Assembly (NCBI GenBank): GCA_964346585.1
Contig: CAYFVQ010000175.1
Coordinates: 23,378-87,377, forward strand
Reading direction: 5' to 3'
DNA: 64,000 nucleotides
Source of the DNA: SOIA01 sp964346585
Lineage (GTDB): Bacteria; Acidobacteriota; Aminicenantia; Aminicenantales; Aminicenantaceae
Of this stretch, positions 1 to 6,914 are shown one piece after another (within the stretch, counting starts at the first letter, position 1; every line of letters begins with the position of its first letter). Position numbers and translations under genes: made by a program. The notes below the pieces were generated by a model that was not told where the DNA came from, did no database searches, and worked only from the letters and a program-made list of their open reading frames with translations.

Positions 1-203
1 GGCTGATAGCTGGTCAGGCTCTGATGGGAATCGTGACCTCAGGAATCGAAGCTCTGAAGGAAAAGATCAGGCTTCCCGAAGTCTGGGGAACCGAATGGCT
101 GGGTCTTTTGATTTTCTTTATCCTCGGATTCATCCTGATCTATTTCCCCTATAAAAAAATGATCGCTTCGGGTGAAACCGGAGCTTCATCCGGAGAAAAA
201 TAA
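1..203 (+). CDS. C-terminal end of an OPT-type oligopeptide transporter (partial)
   Basis: An open frame enters from the left edge (first full codon at base 3) and stops at TAA 201-203, giving the last 66 residues. The start of the fragment (LIAGQALMGI) resembles the C-terminal part of OPT-family transporters. A single hydrophobic helix (WLGLLIFFILGFILIYF) follows, then a short polar tail. By family this would be an inner-membrane, proton-coupled importer of small peptides or metal chelates. The family call rests on one short motif and one helix, so it is tentative; that a membrane protein ends here is firm. Confidence 0.5.
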   Translation, partial: LIAGQALMGIVTSGIEALKEKIRLPEVWGTEWLGLLIFFILGFILIYFPYKKMIASGETGASSGEK

Positions 204-242
204 AACTCAGCAAGAAAAATAAAAAACTGAATCCAACCGATT

Positions 243-599
243 GTGAAGAAGAGCAGAGACGAAAAGCCAGAGATTAACCTTTTAGAGCTCATCCCAGTCA
301 GAAACATCGAGTGGGAGAAATCAGAAGAGGATCTAATTATCCTCCTCAAGCCTAAATTCACGCATCCCTTTTTTAAAAAACATATACTTCCTCGTCTGAA
401 ACACCCCTTTTACAAGGTCAAGCTTGATGACGTGGGGAGTTTTGTCTGGGAATGGTGTGATGGCAAGAAAACAGTGAAAGAAATTGCTCAAGGCTTGAAG
501 GGAAAATTCGGAGAAAAGGTCGAACCACTGCATAACCGCCTGGCTCTTTTTCTCCAGAATCTCGAGAAAAATCGCTTCATCTACTTCAAAGACCTGTAA
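243..599 (+). CDS. PqqD-like peptide-chaperone domain protein
   Basis: 118 residues with a GTG start. The second half (VGSFVWEWCDGKKTVKEIAQGLKGKFG and onwards, residues about 64-115) has the PqqD-type winged-helix pattern: a W-x-x-x-D-G turn, a helix with IAQ.L, then a closing helical hairpin. PqqD proteins bind precursor peptides for radical-SAM partners in RiPP and PQQ pathways, but no such partner or precursor is next to it, so its role here is unknown. In this genome the fold may be a general small domain: a similar segment ends the M28 peptidase at 50005-52062. The stop codon touches the palindromic repeat at 600. Confidence 0.65.
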   Translation: MKKSRDEKPEINLLELIPVRNIEWEKSEEDLIILLKPKFTHPFFKKHILPRLKHPFYKVKLDDVGSFVWEWCDGKKTVKEIAQGLKGKFGEKVEPLHNRLALFLQNLEKNRFIYFKDL

Positions 600-807
600 T
601 ATGGGGACGTTCCCCAATAATATGGGGACGTTCCCCAAGGTACCACCCTATCTTCATTTTGAGTGATGTTAAAAAGCCATCTTGGCAAAATAAGGTGGTA
701 CCTTGGGGAACGTCCCCATAAACTCCATTTTAGCCATCCGTTTATAGAAATATGTGATGCGGATGAAATTATTGGGCTAAGGTGGTACCTTGGGGAACGT
801 CCCCATA
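600..807. repeat. REP-like palindromic repeat cluster, locus 1
   Basis: Four copies of a palindromic unit. A core-only copy lies at 600-617; a full forward copy (GGGGACGTTCCCC followed by AAGGTACCACC) at 621-651; inverted copies at 691-720 and 777-807. The core and the GGTACC part are each palindromes, and forward and inverted copies can pair across a short spacer to form a long hairpin. The cluster begins right after the PqqD-like stop codon. The same unit recurs near 23.3, 42.4 and 49.2 kb. The layout matches REP/BIME elements, which are usually mobilised in trans by REP-associated tyrosine transposases (RAYT); none is visible in this window. Confidence 0.85.
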
Positions 808-816
808 GATTAACAA

Positions 817-845
817 TTGAACAAACGGTTAATATCCTTTAGAAT
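817..845 (+). promoter_or_regulatory. sigma-70-type promoter for def-fmt
   Basis: TTGAAC at 817-822, a 17-bp spacer, and TAGAAT at 840-845, ending 23 bases before the def start codon. Transcription would start near 852 with a leader of roughly 16 nt. It lies just downstream of the repeat cluster. Confidence 0.5.
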
Positions 846-868
846 AAAAATCTTAAATCTGAAGAAAA

Positions 869-1381
869 ATGCCTATACTCGAAATTATTAAATACGGAAA
901 TTCCACACTGGTTAAGAGAGCCGATGAAATAAAAACCATTGATAAAGAGATCGAGGAACTGGCTCAAAACATGATTCAAACCATGCATGCAGCTCCTGGT
1001 ATAGGATTGGCGGCTCCCCAAGTCAACGTGAGTAAAAGGCTGATAACCATCGACCTGTCAGTAGGAGAAAGAAGCGAGGATTTGATCATTCTCATAAATC
1101 CCGAGCTCATCATCCAAGAAGGAGAGATTATCCTGGAAGAAGGCTGTCTGTCGGTCCCTGACGTCAATGAGAAAGTGACCAGGCCATCCCGTGTGGTCGT
1201 GAAGGGTTTGGATTTAGAAGGAAAAGAACAAATCATCGAAGCGGAAGGTACTCTTGCCAGAGTCTTTTGTCATGAGATCGACCACTTGAACGGAAAGCTT
1301 TTTTTTGAAAATCTATCTCCACTCAAGAAAGATATAATCAAAAAAAAGCTGAAAAAACGGGCCCCAACGGACAAGATTTGA
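869..1381 (+). CDS. def: Peptide deformylase
   Basis: 170 residues, normal family length. It removes the N-formyl group from the initiator methionine of nascent proteins, in the cytoplasm at the ribosome. All three signature motifs are present: GIGLAAPQ (44-51), EGCLSVP (91-97, metal ligand Cys93) and HEIDH (135-139, His135 and His139 as metal ligands, Glu136 as catalytic acid). The TGA stop overlaps the fmt start by one base, the usual def-fmt pairing in which the formylating and deformylating enzymes are co-expressed. Confidence 0.97.
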   Translation: MPILEIIKYGNSTLVKRADEIKTIDKEIEELAQNMIQTMHAAPGIGLAAPQVNVSKRLITIDLSVGERSEDLIILINPELIIQEGEIILEEGCLSVPDVNEKVTRPSRVVVKGLDLEGKEQIIEAEGTLARVFCHEIDHLNGKLFFENLSPLKKDIIKKKLKKRAPTDKI

Positions 1382-2316
1382 TGAAAATTGTTTTTTTTGG
1401 AAGTCCTGCTCCGGCTCTTCCTTCTTTACAAAGAATTCGAGATGCTGGCCACAGCATCGAGCTGGTCATCACGCAACCCGATAAACCGACAGGACGAGGG
1501 AAAAAACTCATGCCCTGCCCTGTCAAAAAAAAGGCGCTTGACCTGAATATCCCTGTCTATCAGCCCTCCAGGATCAAAAAGGATCCCACAGCGCTGGAAA
1601 AGCTTAAAGACATCCAGCCAGACTTAAACGTCGTGGTCGCCTACGGCCAGATCATTCCCTCCTCGATTATCTATCTCCCGAAGTTCAACTCTGTAAACGT
1701 CCATTTCTCCCTCTTACCCAAATACAGAGGGGCGTCTCCTGTCCAGTGGACTCTCCTTAACGGAGAAGACAAGACAGGCATTACGCTCTTCGAACTCAAC
1801 GAGAAAATGGATGAGGGAGATATCCTTTTCCAGGAAGAAATCGATATCCTCCCTTCCGAGAATGCGGCAGAGCTGGAAGCCCGACTGGCACAGATTGGAG
1901 CCGAACTCCTTGTTAAGACCATCTATGAGATAGAAAAAATCGTTCCCCAAAAGCAGGACCATTCGCAAGCCACCTATGCGCCGAAGCTCAGCAAGGAAGA
2001 TGGCCGCGTCGACTGGACAAAAGATTCACTCCAAATTGAAAGACAATTAAGGGCCTTCACTCCCTGGCCATCGACGTTTGCCTTCATCGGAGAGAAGCGG
2101 ATAAAAATCCATAAAGGGAAAAGGATGGAGAATCCTGCCCCTCCCTCTTCTTCCCCTGGGGAAATAGTGGGGATTCGGAAAGAAGGGATAGAAGTGTGTT
2201 GCGGTGAGCAGAGTGTTTTTTTGATCGAAAGACTTCAGCCTGAAAACAGAAAAATTATGGATGCATATGCGTTCTCTCTAGGGGGGAGATTCAAGATTGG
2301 GGATAAATTCGCTTAA
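1381..2316 (+). CDS. fmt: Methionyl-tRNA formyltransferase
   Basis: About 311 residues. It transfers a formyl group from 10-formyl-tetrahydrofolate to Met-tRNAfMet. The N-terminal formyltransferase fold shows the VHFSLLPKYRGASPVQW segment, which carries the conserved catalytic-loop His and the SLLPKYRG signature. This is followed by the C-terminal OB-like tRNA-binding domain (APKLSKEDGRVDW onwards). The ATG at 1381 is chosen over an in-frame TTG three bases upstream because it overlaps the def TGA, implying translational coupling. It converges on the minus-strand M23 gene with only 14 bases between their ends. Confidence 0.96.
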   Translation: MKIVFFGSPAPALPSLQRIRDAGHSIELVITQPDKPTGRGKKLMPCPVKKKALDLNIPVYQPSRIKKDPTALEKLKDIQPDLNVVVAYGQIIPSSIIYLPKFNSVNVHFSLLPKYRGASPVQWTLLNGEDKTGITLFELNEKMDEGDILFQEEIDILPSENAAELEARLAQIGAELLVKTIYEIEKIVPQKQDHSQATYAPKLSKEDGRVDWTKDSLQIERQLRAFTPWPSTFAFIGEKRIKIHKGKRMENPAPPSSSPGEIVGIRKEGIEVCCGEQSVFLIERLQPENRKIMDAYAFSLGGRFKIGDKFA

Positions 2317-2330
2317 TCCATCTGAAAGAT

Positions 2331-3227
2331 TTATTCTTCCAGGATATAACTGTAAGGATTCACAGCCCTTCCGTTCTTCCGGACTTCGTAATGCACATGG
2401 GGTCCGATGGCTTTTCCCGTCTGCCCAACAAACCCGATGATATCCTTCCTTTTCACCTTCTGACCCACTTTCACGTTGAATTTGCTCAAATGGCAGTAAA
2501 CCGTGGTCACGCCTCCTCCGTGATTTAGAATAATCACTTTTCCGCCGGTTAATTCTGTTTTGATTTTGTGAACATATCCATCTGCCGTGGCATATACGGG
2601 ACTTCCATGGCTGGCTGCAATATCGATGCCGTAGTGGTACTCCTCTTCACCTGTAAAAGGATCTTTCCTCTTACCAAAGCTCGACGTCTGCCAACCCGCG
2701 GTCGGGTTGATAGAGGGGCTCGTAGCCATTTTGTAAGACTTATCCTCGAAAAACTTAGCCATAGTATCGAGATTCTTATCAATACCCTGAGCTTTCTGCG
2801 ATATGCTCTCTGCACTCTTCAGACCTGGATCGACAGCTGGATTCGAGATGTTCGCCTGCTGGCCCTCGTCTCTTGCCCCACCACCGACTCCGAGCTCTCT
2901 CAGGACTTCGGGTGATTGGAGCCCGGCCCAGACATTGATCTTCTTGGCATATTCATCGAATTTGTCGATATCCTTCCTCAACTTGTTCACGGCAATCTTA
3001 TACTGGGCAATGGTCTCTTTCTGACGGGCATTCTCATCCGAGAGGGCTTTGTATTTCTGGCGGGTGACATTCATCGTGAAATAATCCACGAGAAATACAG
3101 TGAAGAGGATGACGATAAACGAGAGCACTCCCGCTAAGATCCTAACTCTCTTCTCTGTGAGAGAGATTTTCTTGGATTGCCCTTTGTGATGGGGGACGAT
3201 TATGAACGAATAATGTTTTTTAGCCAT
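2331..3227 (-). CDS. Membrane-anchored M23 (LytM-type) peptidase
   Basis: 298 residues: a short basic cytoplasmic head, one transmembrane helix (about 29-50), a predicted coiled-coil/linker region (55-165), then an M23 domain (about 178-298). Zinc ligands are visible as HYGID (His198, Asp202) and HVH (His277, His279), with His246 in YCHLS, so the enzyme appears catalytically competent. M23 enzymes cut peptidoglycan cross-bridges. The TM plus coiled-coil plus LytM layout is like cell-elongation or division hydrolases of the MepM/EnvC type. A promoter overlaps the region just before the start. Confidence 0.9.
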   Translation of the reverse strand: MAKKHYSFIIVPHHKGQSKKISLTEKRVRILAGVLSFIVILFTVFLVDYFTMNVTRQKYKALSDENARQKETIAQYKIAVNKLRKDIDKFDEYAKKINVWAGLQSPEVLRELGVGGGARDEGQQANISNPAVDPGLKSAESISQKAQGIDKNLDTMAKFFEDKSYKMATSPSINPTAGWQTSSFGKRKDPFTGEEEYHYGIDIAASHGSPVYATADGYVHKIKTELTGGKVIILNHGGGVTTVYCHLSKFNVKVGQKVKRKDIIGFVGQTGKAIGPHVHYEVRKNGRAVNPYSYILEE

Positions 3228-3239
3228 CAGACTTGTCCT

Positions 3240-3269
3240 TTAATATCACATTTAAAAAAATAAAGTCAA
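3240..3269 (-). promoter_or_regulatory. Promoter for the M23 peptidase gene
   Basis: On the minus strand TTGACT (3264-3269), an 18-bp spacer, and TATTAA (3240-3245). The -10 box ends only 12 bases before the ATG, so the leader would be about 5 nt and too short for a normal Shine-Dalgarno interaction. Confidence 0.4.
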
Positions 3270-3292
3270 GCGGTTTAATCCACTCATTTTAT

Positions 3293-3703
3293 CTATACGG
3301 AAGAAGACTCCTTCACGTTGCCTTCTATCCATTTCGCTATGTCCTCAGTGGAGGAGCCAGGTAAGAAAATCTCGGATATCCCGATCTTCTTTAAAAACGG
3401 GATGTCTTTATCAGGAATAATCCCTCCTGCGACTACAGTGATATCTCCCGCTTCTTTTTCTTTAAGGAGATCCATGATTTTCGGAAAAAGGACATTATGC
3501 GCGCCCGAAAGAATACTCAGGCCGATGACATCCGCATCCTCCTGAATGGCAGAATTAACGATTTCTTCTGGAGTCCGCCTCAATCCTGTGTAAATCACTT
3601 CAAATCCCGCATCCCTCAAAGACCGACAGATTACCTTCGCCCCTCGATCATGACCATCTAATCCGGGCTTGGCGACCAGGACTCTAATCTTCTTTTTCAC
3701 CAT
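3293..3703 (-). CDS. B12-binding small subunit of a methylmalonyl-CoA-mutase-family enzyme
   Basis: 136 residues forming a stand-alone cobalamin-binding domain. The DxHxxG motif is DGHDRG (Asp16, His18, Gly21), His18 being the lower axial ligand of B12 in this family. Later GLSILSGAH and VVAGGIIP match the other cobalamin-loop motifs. It follows the large subunit by 20 bases on the same strand, so the mutase is of the split, two-gene kind. See the large subunit for substrate doubts. The MeaB-type chaperone is not in the window. Confidence 0.93.
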   Translation of the reverse strand: MVKKKIRVLVAKPGLDGHDRGAKVICRSLRDAGFEVIYTGLRRTPEEIVNSAIQEDADVIGLSILSGAHNVLFPKIMDLLKEKEAGDITVVAGGIIPDKDIPFLKKIGISEIFLPGSSTEDIAKWIEGNVKESSSV

Positions 3704-3722
3704 AATTTTCTCCGGTTCCGCT

Positions 3723-5402
3723 TTAATAGGTTATGGGCTCCTTGTATTCACCATAAACATCTTTCAGTACATCTATGATCTCTCCAAGAGTCGCATACGC
3801 TTTGACTCCTTCCAGCAGAAAAGGCATCAGATTCTGATCATCTTCAGCCGCTTTTTTTAGATCTTGCAGCTTGGCTTTGACCTCGGAATTATTCCGTGTT
3901 TCTTTGACTTTTTTCAAACGAACCAGCTGCTGTTTGGCCACAGCTTCATCAATCTTTAAAGTCGGAATCGGCTCATGTTCCATCTCAAAGGCGTTCACTC
4001 CCACGATGATTTTTTCCTTTTTATCAACAGCCTTTTGATACCAGTAGGCACTATCAGCGATCTCTTTCTGAGGGAAACCAAGTTCTATGGCTTTTACCAT
4101 TCCTCCCATATCATCAATCTTTTGTATATAATCCTTGGCTTCTTTTTCCATCTGGGCGGTTAATGCCTCAACAAAATAGGAACCGCCTAAGGGATCAGCA
4201 CTATTGACCACTCCGCTTTCATGGGCAATGATCTGCTGAGTCCTCAGGGCAATCGTGACCGCGTCTTCTGATGGTAAGGCATACGTCTCGTCCAGGGAAT
4301 TCGTGTGGAGGGATTGGGTTCCCCCTAGAACAGCGGACAGAGCCTGAATGGCCACTCTGACGACATTGTTCTGGGGCTGTTGAGCCATCAAAGAAGCTCC
4401 AGAGGTCTGGGTATGGAACCGCAACCACCAAGACCTTGGATTTTTCGCCTTAAACCTTTCCTTCATCACCTCGGCCCAGATCTTCCTCGCAGCCCTGAAC
4501 TTAGCGATCTCCTCAAAGAAGTCATTGTGTGCGTTAAAAAAGAAGGAGAGGCGGGGAACAAACTCATCGACATCGAGCCCCCTTTTCTGTGCCCACTCCA
4601 CATACTCAATCCCATCCCTGAGAGTAAAAGCCAATTCCTGAGCGGCTGTGGAGCCCGCTTCCCTGATGTGATACCCAGAAATGGAAATTGTATTCCACTT
4701 GGGAACTTCTTTGGCTCCGTATTCGAACGTATCCACTATCAGCTTCATAGACTGTTCAGGTGGAAAAATGAAAGTCTTTTGAGCGATGTATTCTTTGAGG
4801 ATGTCGTTTTGAATCGTGCCTGAAATCACTTTCGGAGAGACGCCCTGTTTTTCGGCAACAGCGATGTACATGGCCCACAAAACAGCGGCGGGAGGATTGA
4901 TCGTCATTGAGGTGGAAATTTTATCTAAAGGGATTCCATCAAAAAGAATCTCCATATCTGCCAGCGAATCTATCGCGACTCCACACTTTCCTATTTCTCC
5001 TTCAGCCAGGGGGTGGTCAGAATCAATCCCCATCAGAGTGGGAAGATGGAAAGCGACGCTCAAGCCAGTTTGGCCGTGAGAAAGAAGGTATTTGTACCTC
5101 TTATTCGTGTCTTCGGCTGACCCAAAGCCGGAAAACTGACGCATCGTCCATATGCGGCCGCGGTACATGGTGGGATGAATCCCTCGAGTATACGGATATT
5201 CTCCGGGAAAACCCAATTCATGCGTATAGTCAAATCCATCAAGATCAAGTGGGGTGTACAGCTCCTTAATCTCTTTCCCGGAAACCGTGGTGAATCCACC
5301 CTGGTCACAAGCGGCATCTCTCATGGCTTTATCGAACCTTTCCTTCTTCCAATGAGAAAGAGCCTGTTTCGAGGGATTCTGATTGGGGTTATTTTTTTTC
5401 AC
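3723..5402 (-). CDS. Acyl-CoA mutase large subunit (methylmalonyl-CoA mutase family)
   Basis: 559 residues with a GTG start: the TIM-barrel substrate domain of an adenosylcobalamin-dependent acyl-CoA mutase. Seen: PTMYRGRIWTMRQF (Tyr80 at the position of substrate-contacting Tyr89 in the Propionibacterium enzyme), SGYHIREAG (His245, matching the conserved His244), and the GGTQSLHTNS segment near the C-terminus. At the position of the methylmalonyl carboxylate-binding Arg207 there is Gln208 (EYIAQKTFIFPP). From memory of the family, Gln here is typical of isobutyryl-CoA- or hydroxyisobutyryl-type mutases. The family call is firm but the substrate is open. It is co-directional with the B12-binding subunit. 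Confidence 0.93.
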   Translation of the reverse strand: MKKNNPNQNPSKQALSHWKKERFDKAMRDAACDQGGFTTVSGKEIKELYTPLDLDGFDYTHELGFPGEYPYTRGIHPTMYRGRIWTMRQFSGFGSAEDTNKRYKYLLSHGQTGLSVAFHLPTLMGIDSDHPLAEGEIGKCGVAIDSLADMEILFDGIPLDKISTSMTINPPAAVLWAMYIAVAEKQGVSPKVISGTIQNDILKEYIAQKTFIFPPEQSMKLIVDTFEYGAKEVPKWNTISISGYHIREAGSTAAQELAFTLRDGIEYVEWAQKRGLDVDEFVPRLSFFFNAHNDFFEEIAKFRAARKIWAEVMKERFKAKNPRSWWLRFHTQTSGASLMAQQPQNNVVRVAIQALSAVLGGTQSLHTNSLDETYALPSEDAVTIALRTQQIIAHESGVVNSADPLGGSYFVEALTAQMEKEAKDYIQKIDDMGGMVKAIELGFPQKEIADSAYWYQKAVDKKEKIIVGVNAFEMEHEPIPTLKIDEAVAKQQLVRLKKVKETRNNSEVKAKLQDLKKAAEDDQNLMPFLLEGVKAYATLGEIIDVLKDVYGEYKEPITY

Positions 5403-5637
5403 CCTGGACTATACCTCTATTGTATAGAACTCCCTCCAGGCGTTCCCCTATCCTGCCAGAGGTGCAGGATACAGTCAATCGCCTGAGAAGGTGATATAAG
5501 GGGGTGAATTTTCACCTCTTATTGTCACCTCTAAAGGGTATGATTCTGTATGACTACTCCTCCCTGTTATTTCTCATTCATCCAGTGTTACAGGAATTAA
5601 GCTGGAAGAAAGGAGTTTATTACCAACTGCAGGTGCC
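5403..5637. other. Intergenic region upstream of the mutase
   Basis: No gene seen. On the minus strand a weak promoter candidate (TTGACT, 17-bp spacer, CAGGAT) lies near 5450-5480, upstream of the mutase GTG start. It is too poor in the -10 box to call with confidence. Confidence 0.3.
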
Positions 5638-5898
5638 TCAATCTTCTGTCACTTTAAAAATGACGTCATTTTCTCTGACGGGACTTTCGACTTTTATCCC
5701 GACCGGCTCACCGGGTTTAGCTGTGTCTACAGGGCTGTGCTCCACCTGCATGGATTCAACTTTCTGGTAAAAATCTGAGGTGTGTCCTTTGATGTGTATG
5801 GTGTCTCCGACATTGAGTTCTCCTTTGGTTAACTCCAACACACCGACATTTATTTTGGAAAAATAATGAGTAATTTTTCCAATCTCTTCCTCCATCAA
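5638..5898 (-). CDS. Small elongation-factor domain-2-like protein
   Basis: 86 residues. The segment IGKITHYFSKINVGVLELTKGELNVGDTIHIKGHTSDFYQKVESMQVE has the beta-barrel pattern of domain 2 of EF-Tu-like GTPases (strand, G-x-L-x-V-G-D-x-I, then a second strand with V-x-S-x-Q). No GTPase domain is attached. Such stand-alone barrels occur in many bacteria, often near U32 peptidase genes, and their role is not settled. It follows the SDR gene by about 60 bases on the same strand. Confidence 0.75.
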   Translation of the reverse strand: MMEEEIGKITHYFSKINVGVLELTKGELNVGDTIHIKGHTSDFYQKVESMQVEHSPVDTAKPGEPVGIKVESPVRENDVIFKVTED

Positions 5899-5957
5899 GG
5901 CCTCCTTCTGATTGCTCCTTTAAAATTATCAAAATACGGAGAATTTCGCAAGCGATT

Positions 5958-6716
5958 TCATGCACACAGAACAGAACCGCCGTTCACGTTGAGAACTTCT
6001 CCTGTGATATGTTTGGCCAAGTCTGAGGCCAGAAACAATATCGGGCCAGCAATGTCCTCTGGAGGAGGAATTCGTTTCAAAGGAATAGACTCTTGAACCT
6101 TCATCCGAAAATCAGGGTCGCTGAAGACTTCAGAGCACATATCAGTATCCACCCATCCAGGGGCAACACAATTGACGCGGATATTGTGCGCGGCTAATTC
6201 CGAAGCTAGGGATTTTGTCAGAGAGACTATGGCTCCCTTACTGGCTGCGTAGTGAGAGTGGAAAGCCTCCCCCCTGACCGCAGCCGTTGAAGCCACATTG
6301 ATGATCCATCCCATCTTTTTCTTCTTCATGAAAGGAATGACAGCATTGCACGCGAAGAATACTCCATCTAAGTTAATTTTCATCGTTTCTGTCCAGACCT
6401 CTTCTGTCATGTCTCCCATCTCTCCATAGGTCCAGATTCCCGCGTTGTTGACTAATATATCTATCTTTCCCCATTTCTGGATCAGTCCATCAACCATCTC
6501 GTCCACATCCCTTTTCACTGAAATATTGGCTTTGTACACAAGGCACTCTCGACCGATTCTCCCGATTTCCGCTTTCACACTTTCGGCATCTTTCTCCCGG
6601 CTCAGATAATTCATCGCGACATCGCTTCCAGCTCTGGCAAAAAAAAGGGCAGTGGCCCGGCCAATTCCCCGGGACCCTCCGGTGATTAAAGCTTTCTTTC
6701 CGTTTAAATCAATCAT
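5958..6716 (-). CDS. Short-chain dehydrogenase/reductase, FabG-like
   Basis: 252 residues, classical SDR length. Cofactor motif TGGSRGIG (12-19), NNAG (90-93), and a catalytic triad with Ser143, Tyr156 and Lys160 (YAASK). The end (GEVLNVNGGSVL) is typical of 3-oxoacyl-ACP reductase-like SDRs. The substrate cannot be read from sequence; a 3-oxoacyl or 3-hydroxyacyl-CoA/ACP substrate is an inference. A GGAGG-type site precedes the ATG. Confidence 0.9.
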   Translation of the reverse strand: MIDLNGKKALITGGSRGIGRATALFFARAGSDVAMNYLSREKDAESVKAEIGRIGRECLVYKANISVKRDVDEMVDGLIQKWGKIDILVNNAGIWTYGEMGDMTEEVWTETMKINLDGVFFACNAVIPFMKKKKMGWIINVASTAAVRGEAFHSHYAASKGAIVSLTKSLASELAAHNIRVNCVAPGWVDTDMCSEVFSDPDFRMKVQESIPLKRIPPPEDIAGPILFLASDLAKHITGEVLNVNGGSVLCA

Positions 6717-6914
6717 TGGACTTCCTCCGAAATAGCGTTGAGTCGTAAATCATGAATAATACTTTTTTCTGTATTGAATAGTGGAATCACAACAACGCAT
6801 AACTTTCAACGGAACCCGCTCTCTCCCTTTTTTATCCTCTTTTTTTGTTTGATCAATCATCCAATAGGGCAGTTATTTTATACACGAAAACAGAGTTTTA
6901 TAAATATGAGGAGC

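Noticed and set aside
600..807. CRISPR-like appearance of repeated units with spacers
   Set aside because: Units are palindromic, occur in both orientations, spacers vary in length, and there are no cas genes; the pattern fits REP elements.
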